From Coprinellus micaceus (lineage: Eukaryota > Basidiomycota > Agaricomycetes > Agaricales > Psathyrellaceae), in the NCBI GenBank assembly GCA_951394405.1, contig OX596345.1, positions 62,001-126,000 of the forward strand: DNA of 64,000 nt, read 5' to 3'. Each line of letters begins with the position of its first letter. Position 1 is the stretch's first letter. Under the pieces are notes generated by a model. It saw only the letters and a list, made by a program, of their open reading frames with translations, made no database searches and was not told where the DNA came from. This document shows, one piece after another, positions 22,153 through 31,284 of this stretch. Both the position numbers and the translations under genes were made by a program.

Positions 22153-22361
22153 CCAGCGAGAAACGGAGTGCAAGATTGGATGCCCCTGAGAGACCAGTGT
22201 ACGTGCTGATGTTCTTGACACTCAGATGACAGGCCATGGTCAGAGCCATGGTCCTAACCTCTGCTGATATAGCCTTTCCTCGCATTGAGGTCCTGGCCAT
22301 GGTGAATGAACGATAACAAAAGACGTAGGCCTCGATCGACATCAATTCGGTGACTTTGGCT
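22153..22361 (+). repeat. 209-bp exact direct duplication, copy right of the gap
   Basis: Identical to 21744..21952. If merged, the true loop between the arms would be about 199 bp. Confidence 0.9.
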
Positions 22362-22370
22362 GAGCATCAA

Positions 22371-22919
22371 GCACTCCGTTTCTCGCTGGCGTCCTGCTCA
22401 GGTAGTGGCAAATATTTTTGCCCAAGCACTATAGAATGGTAGCTAGAGCTGCTATGTGAAGTCCGATTGGAAATAGGTGAAGTCTAGCTGGAGTAATACG
22501 GGCGGTAAGTTTCGGTGAATTGATGGGCCGCCAAGTGCCCACGGCGAGAATACCTACCCTATCCCAACACTCCGTTGACCGTTTTCTATCAAATAAACGC
22601 CGCTACGCAGTGCAGTACATCCAGGGCTACCTGTAAATACCCTTGGATTCTTTGTATCTTCAGTAGATGTTGCGTAAATTGGTCAATACTAGCAAATTCA
22701 GCGAAATATAACCTCAATCACAGGCCACCAAAAGAAAACATTCAATTGCCATGAAAACTAGCCTAAGCACTACGGTTTACCTATGCGAGTCGAACGCATC
22801 TAAAATCGTGACAATACGCCTACTCGTTGTGGAGAAATTGGGTCTGGAAGATCGACCGGAAAATGTGTTCCCGTAACGCGCGCGCGCGGGATTCTCAACT
22901 TTGATGCAAACAGCAATAA
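22371..22919 (-). repeat. Inverted repeat, right arm (549 bp)
   Basis: Reverse complement of 21214..21762. Flanking sequence after 22919 is unrelated to A4. Confidence 0.95.
22751..22919 (+). pseudogene. Truncated copy of A4 (promoter, exon 1, intron, start of exon 2)
   Basis: The right arm carries the A4 ATG, the full exon 1 and intron, and two complete codons of exon 2. Identity then ends abruptly at 22919 and the family core is missing. It would be transcribed away from the palindrome centre, opposite to A4. It cannot make a family A protein but retains the same promoter. Confidence 0.7.
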
Positions 22920-24444
22920 CTGCGTGTATATTTGTCGCCCTGTCGAGTGGAGGCATAGGAGTCCCGCCTTCTCCCGCCTTCGCCGTCCAGGAAGTTGATC
23001 AACGCTCGGCGACGTAGTTCATGTTCGGATCTAGGGGCTGGTGGCGCGGTTCGATGACGGATTAGAGGCAGTGGAACAGGGTTATCGGACGGCCCCCCGA
23101 GCTAGAAATCGTGGGAGGAAGGGTTTGTGGAGGCGACGATCGGTGCTTCACTTGGCGGAGGTTTCTCTCTTTGCGATTCGCCGTCCCCTGTGTGTACTAC
23201 CTTGTGTAATGTGCGTGGATGGTCCACACTCGGGTGCTGTCCTTATTGTAAGGCCACCTTGGTATAACCCAGGAAGGCCAATTCGAATTGCAACGAAGGA
23301 CAGCGGACGGGTTCGATTAGGGATTACCGCCCATTCCAACGGGTAGGGGTTCTCTGTTATGGGAGGGCTAGCTCTAGGAGGACGGAGAAATATTTTGCCG
23401 GGCATTTGGACGCACACGGTCATGTCCTCGTAACCCTAGACTGCAGCATTTTTAGCTAGTGTTACAGTGGACGCCCAACATTTAGGGTTGTGTGTATTCC
23501 GTCGCCAGGACGTCCGGAGGACTGAGGGGGCATAATTCGCCTCGACTGTCGGGATATAGGAGGTATGTGGGCGTGTCGCGGTATTAATGGGTGCACAAGT
23601 CGTGTCGGGCCTGAGGGCGGAAGCGCCATCCAAGAGCAGAGATCGCTGAGCGAGCTCCCAGAGTCAGAAAAGGGGCCCTATATCACGCTGGCTCTAAATA
23701 TGGGATTGAGACGCAGGAGGAAGCGAGGGTCAGCCGTGGATGTAGCGAGAAGGAACTGCATCAGTGCCAGATGAGAGTCGAGGAGAAGTGTGGCTGACTT
23801 TCGAAATTCGATCGTAACCGGAACGGGAACTTGCGGGCAATCACCGGAACACAGCCACCGGCCTGTTGACCATGGTTTGTCCCTACCTTCATCGCCTTCC
23901 CTCTTGACCTCTCTCGCCAATAATCCAGAATTACCTTTCAATAGACCTTGTGATTGTAAACCCCCTCTATTCGTGCCGAAAAAAGAGCCCTGTCCCACAC
24001 ATGCCTGGCGTTAACGACGAGCGCCCCCTCCAGCCATCGAGCTTCGCGGAGGGAATTTGCCATAGGCACCACACCCCCTCATTTACGCTCTTTCATGTGG
24101 TCGACGCTCCCCTTAGCGGTTTCTCTCATTGTCACTGCCTTCTTCTCTGCTAAGGACAGCTCATCCCATCCCCACTTCACTGAATGCGAGCACGGTGGTA
24201 GGTACGGGGGTTAGGTATTAGGGACTATCTGGTCGACGGGGTGATTTCACCTCTCAGCGAGACTGATCGGTAAAATAAGGCCCTTCTTTCCTTCTACACG
24301 CAAGGCTTTCAATGATGCCTCAGTAATGATACCTATCTGCGGCACTACAACCCAATACAGTGCTGTGGGCACCTCCTGATTATCACTGCTCTTTACAATC
24401 ACCCCCTTGCCCACATCCCTCAACAGCAAGCTGTCTGCCCAGGC
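22920..24444. other. Spacer; no supportable gene
   Basis: Short frames on both strands without motifs. The last 40 bp before B2 holds a TTTATA element (24445). Confidence 0.5.
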
Positions 24445-24482
24445 TTTATACCTCCGTCAGCACCAACCACTGCGCTCTTATC

Positions 24483-25247
24483 ATGTCTTCGCCACCCCCC
24501 ACCTCCTCACCTGCTACGGAGACCGCCGTTCGGTCCAATGATCTCAGTCAGCTCATTGACATCTTGAAGGCAGCCCCTACCCTTGACACCATTGACGACA
24601 TTCTCATTGCATACCAGTCGCTTATCCAAAGCGATACCGCCAATGCCGACACATACAACGCCTTGATGTGTGCTCTGAAGGACTCTCCCGAGGCACCCAC
24701 GATCGTTTGCAAAGAACCATATCGCCCGGAGACCCGTCATGAGTTTGACCGAATCTTCCACCAGAGGATCTACGACTCCATTAGGGGCATGGACGAGGTG
24801 GCGCCTGACAACAGAATCTATCCTACCAATCCATTGGTGGTGATGTCGGTAGTGTCGGGGAGTGCAATGAAAACGAAGGCATGCTGGTCGTCTGATCAAA
24901 TTGGCATGATCATGGAGGGTCTGCACTTCAAGGACTCGGGTTGGGAGGAACAGTTCACCGAGTGGCGCTATGAGGTTCAAGCCATCGGGGCGATGATACA
25001 GGTGTTAGCGGCGGGGAAACGACTTGTATGGGAATCAGACCGGGTAACGGAAGGAGAACTAAAGGAAGGGATTCAAGAAGTAAAGGGATGCGTTCGCAGC
25101 GAGGCTGGCAGGAAAGTGCACGAGGTGCGTTCATAGTTTCTCAGAGGGTATCCCATATTAAACGACTCCTAGGCTGCAACTGCCTTGGCAGAAGGGGGGT
25201 TTAGAGACTCTTGGACGTCGAACGATATTTGGAGTCTCTTGTCATAG
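24483..25247 (+). CDS. Family B alpha-helical protein, member B2 (two exons)
   Basis: join(24483..25124, 25173..25247), 238 aa. First exon is 642 nt, the same as B1; intron GTGCGT...CCTAG is 48 nt. The N-terminus is Ser/Thr/Pro-rich, then come the family features: N-D-L-S-Q-L-I-D-I-L-K-A, A-N-A-D-x-Y-N-A-L, V-S-G-S-A-M-K-T-K-A-C-W-S-S-D-Q, G-L-H-F-K-D-S-G, Y-E-V-Q-A-I-G-A-M-I-Q-V-L, and the terminal exon A-A-T-A-L-A-E-G-G-F-R-D-S-W. B2 and B3 share more of the N-terminal region with each other than with B1. No signal peptide or TM. It is tail-to-tail with A5 (200-bp spacer). Function unknown. Confidence 0.8.
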
Positions 25248-25447
25248 TTCATCTGTTGCCTACAGTCGGCCTTCTCGTTCCTCAAGTTCCCCGTATCGCC
25301 TTGCTTTATCAGATACTCCAGAGGAATCCGGCCTCAGTCTTCTACTCGTCGCCTTAAACCGCATCATTACTCCCAAAATACATTACAAGGGGTATAAACA
25401 GGATTAAACCAACGTTGGAGAAAACATAGAACTTCCACTCTCTTAGT

Positions 25448-25972
25448 TCAATACAGATCTCGAACATCCACTTCATATCCTCGCCTGGTTTCGATGAACC
25501 CAAACCCCACTTTCGGAAATATTGTCGTGAAGCCGCGAATGTTTGCGTTAGCCTGCCATCTCCTCCATTTGTGGTAGACACAGTCCATCGCCTCGTTCAT
25601 TCTCACCGCCTTTCTCGTGTGTTTACACACACGTAGGTCAACCGCAATGCCGTGCAGGATCCAGTACACCCAAGCGGTGACGACGAGGTAGCCGTCTGCA
25701 CCCTGTTGTCCGTATCCGGAAGAGAGATGAGTGTCGAGATTTTCGAGCGTGTAATACTTCTGCCTTGTCGTGTTTTCTAAGCCTAAAAGGCTGAAGGTTT
25801 GACTGCAGATGACTGAGGAAGAATATGTCTCCAAGACGGATGCGACCTCGCTCTTGAGCTCTTTGAGTGGGGGCGGCGGACCGTGTATAATGCCTTCAGG
25901 CTCTCGGGGATCGCTTATGATCCTCATTTTGGCTAGCTCGAGTTTGGTGGTGCTATGGATGAGGGTGGGCAT
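25448..25972 (-). CDS. Family A small protein, member A5 (unknown function)
   Basis: 174 aa, single exon, ATG 25972 with TATATAAG 43 bp upstream. A hydrophobic N-terminal strand is followed by a Pro-rich turn and a helix (L-K-S-E-V-A-S-V-L-E-T-Y). The core has Q-K-Y-Y-T-L-E-N-L-D, a Gly-rich turn, G-Y-L-V-V-T-A-W-V-Y-W-I-L, and the end V-G-F-G-F-I ... Y-E-V-D-V-R-D-L-Y. The last part matches the A2 C-terminus best. It is the most diverged member. Divergent with C3 (581 bp between start codons) and convergent with B2. Function unknown. Confidence 0.65.
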   Translation of the reverse strand: MPTLIHSTTKLELAKMRIISDPREPEGIIHGPPPPLKELKSEVASVLETYSSSVICSQTFSLLGLENTTRQKYYTLENLDTHLSSGYGQQGADGYLVVTAWVYWILHGIAVDLRVCKHTRKAVRMNEAMDCVYHKWRRWQANANIRGFTTIFPKVGFGFIETRRGYEVDVRDLY

Positions 25973-26007
25973 CGTGTGGGATGGGTATCTTAGAAAACGT
26001 TGCGAGA

Positions 26008-26015
26008 CTTATATA
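26008..26015 (-). promoter_or_regulatory. TATA box of A5
   Basis: Minus-strand TATATAAG, 43 bp before ATG 25972. Confidence 0.6.
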
Positions 26016-26155
26016 TCTTTTCCGACAATGGGATAGTTAGTGCCACACCACCTGGGCCAACTCCCCTAGTCGGAAGCGGCAAGGCTTTGTTCTGTCTTTC
26101 GCAATGAGTGCCATCCACGAGCGGGAAGAGCTAAATTGGACACTAATGATCTCCG

Positions 26156-26165
26156 GCTTTGGCCT
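26156..26165 (-). promoter_or_regulatory. AGGCCAAAGC motif in the A5/C3 divergent promoter
   Basis: Same core GGCCAAAGC as the two copies upstream of C2; oriented with A5. Confidence 0.35.
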
Positions 26166-26394
26166 TTCGAGAACTTGAAATATAAGCGACGCATCCCGCT
26201 CAAGTTTCTATGGGGACCAATGTTAGAAATTGCCAATTGGACGATGTGAAGTCATGGTCGCAAGAGCCAGTTCGTTCCCTGGCTGCAACCACGCTACAAC
26301 CGAAAACAAACAATGCCGCCGCGCAACGGAGGTTTTCAGGCAAGCTTTGACCATCCTCGCTGTGCCTCAACGCTGGTCAATGCAGCCCTAGCTT

Positions 26395-26404
26395 CGGTCA
26401 AAGC
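26395..26404 (+). promoter_or_regulatory. CGGTCAAAGC motif upstream of C3
   Basis: GGTCAAAGC core shared with C1. A second related word (reverse of TGATCAAAGC) lies at 26436-26445, 9 bp before the TATA box. Confidence 0.35.
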
Positions 26405-26453
26405 TCATCCCGTGACAAACCACATCTCACCCAGAGCTTTGATCAAGGCGAGG

Positions 26454-26461
26454 TATATAAG
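26454..26461 (+). promoter_or_regulatory. TATA box of C3
   Basis: TATATAAG 100 bp upstream of ATG 26554. Confidence 0.65.
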
Positions 26462-26553
26462 AGGCCCCCAGAAGGCGGTCGACGACTATCCTTTCTCGTC
26501 GTCCACTCGCAGCACTCAACCAACTCAACCCTAGCCATTGAGAAGTTCACGCA

Positions 26554-26934
26554 ATGTCCAAAAACCCAAGCGCGAATATCCCTCACGCTGGCAATTCCGT
26601 CCAGGCGCAGTCGAACAATAGCGAGATGAAGAAAGTCTACCCCCACCAACTCCACAAGCTGTGGTACCAACGCAGGATCCGTTTCATGACTTTGCAGGGA
26701 ATTGTTGTCGGTTCACTGTGGAGTCGCGCAACCGAGTTTGAAAGGTGCGAATGGCGTGTCGTTGCTCAGCACTACGACGCGGTGCTCAAACTCGAAGGAG
26801 CTATCGAGTTCAAGCATGAAGATATTGTGAAGCGTATGGAGAGTGAGGGGTGGCAACCGAAGGTTATCAACGCAGACATAGAGCGTGCAGAGAAGGATGC
26901 CGCGGCAATGAATATCGCCGGAGCGCATATTTAA
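26554..26934 (+). CDS. Family C protein, member C3, short degenerate HMG-box-like
   Basis: 126 aa, single exon, the shortest family C member. It lacks the long Pro/Ser-rich N-terminus of C1 and C2 and starts almost directly with the core: Y-P-H-Q-L-H-K-L-W-Y-Q-R-R, a short spacer, L-W-S-R-A-x-x-F-E-R-C-E-W-R-V-V-A-Q-H-Y, then H-E-D-I-V-K-R-M-E-S-E-G-W. A 20-residue acidic/Ala-rich tail follows, absent from the others. DNA-binding is inferred only from the W-x-R-A ... E-x-x-x-W ... A pattern. The 100-bp leader matches C1 and C2. Confidence 0.7.
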   Translation: MSKNPSANIPHAGNSVQAQSNNSEMKKVYPHQLHKLWYQRRIRFMTLQGIVVGSLWSRATEFERCEWRVVAQHYDAVLKLEGAIEFKHEDIVKRMESEGWQPKVINADIERAEKDAAAMNIAGAHI

Positions 26935-27711
26935 TCGAGTTTATTTCTTTTATTTCTTCCTTGTAGTTGTACGGCCCTTCCACTGTTCTGTAGTTTGCGC
27001 GCTCACCAGTGTGAGCGCATGCGCCTGCTTCTGAATCAAGCTATTGTTCATCCATCTTGTATGTACCCCCCAGTGCCCACACCAATGGGATCATTCACGT
27101 AACACGGGATTTGCGCAGCGCTGGCGGCTCCGTGTCTGAAATAATCGGGATCACGGTCTGGCTGATTTGGGGGTGGCTGGGCGCTTAATCCCCGGTCGGG
27201 GGACAAACCGGCGAATGCATGAAGTCCTCCGTGGATCTGAAGTGTGCGATAGGCTCTAACCCTTATTCACTCATCCTTCCGTTCTACTCGCCGCTATTCA
27301 TAGTCCTATTCGAGCTCCCAAGCTCGTCGTGCTTCAGCGCGCTGTTCCCAACTGCCATGAGCGGAAGTCCCCGATACTCGGTCGCTAAGGAACTCTAGTC
27401 TCTGATTTCAACGCAGTGCACGAGCGCTGTCCCCGAAACCAGATAACCATCGTTAGCACCAAGCAAGCAACGCTCAGGCAGGGTACCCCAGCGTACTACC
27501 CCCAATTCCTGTGCCCAACAAACCTGATCATTGCTTGATCAGAGGTCGACACTTGGACTTACCTTTCCAGGTAACGGCATGGGATCCCGTTGATGTGACA
27601 GCCCTTCACAACGGCTTCGCCCCACCCTTCTTAATTCTTGCATTGCCTTCAACAATGATGTACTGACAGTCATCAGTCCGATACCGGAGCCTGAACCACC
27701 GCCCAAGGAAG
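26935..27711. other. Spacer upstream of R1; no supportable gene
   Basis: No frame with motifs. TATATAGG at 27712 is a probable TATA box for R1. Confidence 0.5.
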
Positions 27712-27817
27712 TATATAGGGCGCGTTTGAAGACGAAACGAACAGGCAGGCCCGATCTATATCCCCCATCCAATCATCACCCAGTAGACCACAGCAGGACT
27801 TGGATCCCTACTGAAAG

Positions 27818-27877
27818 GTACGGTTATTCGCCATCGCCTCCCGCCATAAGCTCCCAAAACTTACCTGTTCCACGTAG
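27818..27877 (+). other. Probable 5' UTR intron of R1
   Basis: GTACGG...CACGTAG, 60 nt, ending immediately before the ATG. R2 has the same arrangement. Confidence 0.55.
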
Positions 27878-29063
27878 ATGCGACTATCCACTCTTTTCAC
27901 CACTTCACTACCCCTCCTCGCGTCGTTTGCCGCCGTATTCGTGCGCGCTGGTACCTTTGATTCTGATGAGCTCGTATCTCGATACGTTGACTCCGAAACC
28001 ATCCACGACATTCGCGACTACCTTTTCGACACCTACAACTACGATGCTCGTTCCCTCAGCGACTATGCCGACGACTTCCTAGAAGCACGAGCGAAAGGGG
28101 CCCCCTACAACGTCAAGCAGAAGAAGAAAGCGGCTCCTGCCGCCCAGAAAGCTCGGAAGGATGCTGTACGGACGAAGGTCAGCGGCAACCAAGCCAAGAA
28201 CGTAGCGAAAAAGAAGGACCTGCAGAACAAGGCCAAGTCCGAGCCTCGATATGGCAAGCCTCGCTCTGCTGCAAAGCAGAAGCCCAACAAGCCTGGATAT
28301 CGCGCCGCAGGTCGAGCGGCCGGCAAGCGCCTCCCCAAGCAGCCGAAGACCCCCAAGCCCAACATGAAGAAGGGCGATAAGAGGAGTACCAAGTCAGCGA
28401 CGAAACAGGCCGCAGCCAACAAGCGGACGAAGGATAGGAAAGCTGCGGGTCGCAACAACTTTGCTGACGCGAAGGCGAAGTACAAGAAGACGACGAGTCT
28501 CCCCAGTCGCAAGCAGACCTTCTCCGCCAATGGTCGTAAGTATTTTGCTTCGTCAGCGGGGGAAGTGGCTCACGGATTACGATTACCGATCAGAGAAAGT
28601 CAGTGGTAAGAACGTTCGGACCGCCGTCTTCAACTCGCACCACTTCAACGGCAACAAAGCGCCCAAGGTATGCCTGTCCCAGAGAAGGCTGGTCCTCATT
28701 TAACTCACCCCTCTCCTTTAGGCCGGTCCCAAGCAATTCAACAACCACGAGCAGGGCGCCGCCGGCAAGAAGCACAGGCCCCTCCCTAAGATGAAGGGCG
28801 CAGGTCAAGAGTTCCCTATCAACAACAAGAAGGGCGGGTACCAAGGCGGAGGAGACGTCGGAACCATGCGCGCGGTCACCCAGGCTAAGAAAGGAGGTCA
28901 GTTGGTCCACGATTTTCAACGGTTGACGACTCACGAATCTGGCTGGATAGGCGGTACGAGCTTCAAGGGCGTAGTTGCTCATGACGCCTCCCGGGATAAA
29001 TCGCACCCTGGATACAATGACCACATGCAGGTCAAGGCGAAGAAGAACAAGTTCAAGAGCTAA
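27878..29063 (+). CDS. R1: secreted Lys-rich protein with RNase N1/T1-like C-terminal domain
   Basis: join(27878..28535, 28594..28667, 28722..28896, 28951..29063), 339 aa; phases close. The signal peptide is about residues 1-23. An acidic stretch with D-S-D-E-L follows, then from about residue 75 a Lys/Ala/Arg-rich basic region to about 215 (repeats such as GKRLPKQPKTPKP). The C-terminal part (about 220-339) shows H235-H236, an N-N-H-E-Q-G element (251-256), E274 in E-F-P-I, Y284-Q-G-G-G-D, R294, and H313 in G-V-V-A-H-D. This order mirrors microbial guanyl-specific ribonucleases: Y-N-N-x-E-G, Y-E-W-P-I, Y-S-G-G-x-P-G-A-D-R, G-V-I-T-H. The position of the usual first catalytic His is Lys here, so activity is uncertain, and I see no cysteine in the mature part. 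Paralogue R2 lies 5 kb downstream. No toxicity is claimed. Confidence 0.75.
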
Positions 29064-30729
29064 GGCACTTGCAACCTGAGCGGCAGGGGGCACGACGATC
29101 ATCCCCCTCGAAGTCGTATTTATACCAATGTGACGTGTTTGCCCATACGAAACCGACGTGCACCGAGTGAAATCGTCCCATATAAACCTACTGAAGTATG
29201 CTCCTTCATTCAATAACCGCTAATGCGTTTGTACCTCCGCTGCTGTCACAGTGGAAGTCTACTGAGGAATCAGCGTACTAACGAGGAACGCCAGTGCGAG
29301 CCCAGATTAACGCACCTCAAAGTTACTCGCCCAAGCCTCGATACGACGCCCAGGAAGTGCGATTCCGATGCTGGATCGCCCTTGAAATCGCTGTGGAGTC
29401 TGGGTACGGCTCACCCCGGGTCTTTGAGCAAGCAGGATGGTCGCTGGAGACCGCGAGGCAGCTCAGAGACGTCTCTAAGAACGGGTCGACCTTCGTCCGG
29501 GTCTCAAGAGGCGAGGCTCGCTATGACACCCTCTGGCGATTCCAGGGTTTTCAACGTCGTCAACTAGCGGGGCCCCGTCACGGCGTTAGCAGTGTCGACG
29601 GGGGATAGGAATGTAACTGAACAGAAGCGCCATAACCACGCGAGACGGAGAGTCTCCCGAGCCAAGATTGCGGGCAGCGTGGCGTGGTAAGTGTTGTTCG
29701 ATCCTACTACCCAGCCTCCAGTGGGGGCATGAGCCCCATCCGCTTCCATAGCACGAGGAATCGATAACTCGGTTTACAGGATCAGAGAGTTCGAGCTCCT
29801 AGCTCTCGGTATAGTCCAAGGCACAATATTTCCACGAGTCCTTGGGTCTGATGAATAGGTACAATGAGGGTCGGTTCATGGTGATACTCGACGGAACGCA
29901 CCTTGTTTTCCGCATGACTCCGTGTCTCTGAGGCTTGGTGCTAGGACTCAATGGCCCTAAAGTGTGCCTCAGGCGGAGCCGACGACCAAAATATATCGTT
30001 GAAGAGAGAAAATAGATATGATTTGGATGGTCGACATGGTGGTAAGGAAGCACAATCTAGCGATGCCGGCTGTTGCCGTGTGCCGAGGGACACTTGGAAT
30101 CCCGATTTAGAGTCCGCTGTCCAACGATCGTCCGCACTTCGATTTTTTCCTGCCTCCTCTTGACCCATACCATCCCTTGGGTGCCCCTACCCCTGCTCTT
30201 CCCTATTGGCGCATCCTCCCTCACAGAATCACGTACTATCTACTATATAATCGACAGCGCACCTGGCGTTTTCTCGGTTCAACATTGGCCACACATCTTC
30301 GCCACAACTTGCATCTCCAAACGAGGTGCCTCACCAAAATGTTTCTAACCGACGCCACTGCATCTCGAAGGTTCACCTTCAGCCCAAGTTCTCCGTGCTC
30401 GAAGCGTCTCGACTCTTGGTCACGTTTCGATGTCCCTCAGTCCCCATCAACTTGTACTGACAGTTCAAACTCGCCTTACGCGAAAGACATCACCAACGAC
30501 GTGCTTTGACCAGACCCCTCGACGCGCCCTTTGTTTACTGGCGACCTGATCTGGACTATTCACCATGGGGTACGACCTGTCAATGAGAATTCCTTGTCTC
30601 ATCTCTGGTCTGGCATCGACGTGACTGATGATGGGCTTTGACCAACTCATTCGTCAAGGCTATTATTAAAGGCTCTCCCAAAAGTACGGCTTCTCATTCA
30701 GACACCCCAGTCACCTCCAAGTGGCACTT
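29064..30729. other. Spacer; no supportable gene
   Basis: An open frame at about 29294-29608 has no ATG near its start and no family similarity. A TATA-like TACTATATAATC lies near 30238. Nothing else recognised. Confidence 0.45.
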
Positions 30730-31284
30730 ATGTCCCGATCAGTACCTTCCTACTCGTTCCCCGGCCCTCTTTCATGGTCTTCTCGTACCCCGATCAACCC
30801 TGTCCAGCCGAACACCGATCCCAGTGGGCCTGCTCACCACTCACTGGAGGCGACTTCCATGGCTTCCCAAATATGGCGTCAGATCTCACCTAAGGCACGT
30901 TATGCACTCCATATTCTCGCCTATCGAACACTGGCCTTCGACTTCTCCCCGGAGGACCTGGTGCTCGTGCGTCGGTTGATGGACCTCGGGGACCCCTCTC
31001 TGCTGGCTAGTCTCGACTCTTGCGTCCCCAGCGACTCCTCCGACTCTACATCAGATCCGTGCGATTCTCCTCCAGCCACTGTAGGGGGATCCCCTCAATC
31101 GGTTACCCCCCATCCCTCTTTGACCTGCTTTACTCCTAGTCAGTTTACGGATCACCGTCTAGCTTCGAATCCTCCTCCAGCTATGTTCTCCTCCTACTAT
31201 GGTCCCCTTCACTCCCATGGAACGAGCTACTCTGCGTCTGACTCCCCTCCTGTTATGTTCTCTTCTTATTACGGCCCCCTTTGA
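30730..31284 (+). CDS. Hypothetical protein with repeated MFSSYYGPL element
   Basis: 184 aa from ATG 30730. The N-terminal 50 residues are Pro/Ser-rich. Residues about 50-90 form a helical segment (W-R-Q-I-S-P-K-A-R-Y-A-L-H-I-L-A-Y). A Ser/Asp/Pro-rich linker follows. The C-terminus contains two copies of P-P-x-M-F-S-S-Y-Y-G-P-L, the second ending at the stop. No signal peptide, TM segment or named domain. The helical block and the terminal repeat make it more than a random frame, but no paralogue is in this window and the 5' end may include an upstream exon. I do not recognise it. Confidence 0.4.
   Translation: MSRSVPSYSFPGPLSWSSRTPINPVQPNTDPSGPAHHSLEATSMASQIWRQISPKARYALHILAYRTLAFDFSPEDLVLVRRLMDLGDPSLLASLDSCVPSDSSDSTSDPCDSPPATVGGSPQSVTPHPSLTCFTPSQFTDHRLASNPPPAMFSSYYGPLHSHGTSYSASDSPPVMFSSYYGPL

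Noticed and set aside
21691..22345. Long open frames running through the N gap
   Set aside because: They exist only because N codons are read as open; the flanks are duplicated loop sequence.
21214..22919. Inverted repeat as a MITE or transposon with terminal repeats
   Set aside because: The arms contain an ordinary gene promoter and exon, no target-site duplication is evident at 21213/22920, and there is no transposase. A fold-back duplication fits better.
29294..29608. 105-aa open frame after R1
   Set aside because: No ATG near the start, no signal peptide, no similarity to the local families, no splice-consistent extension.
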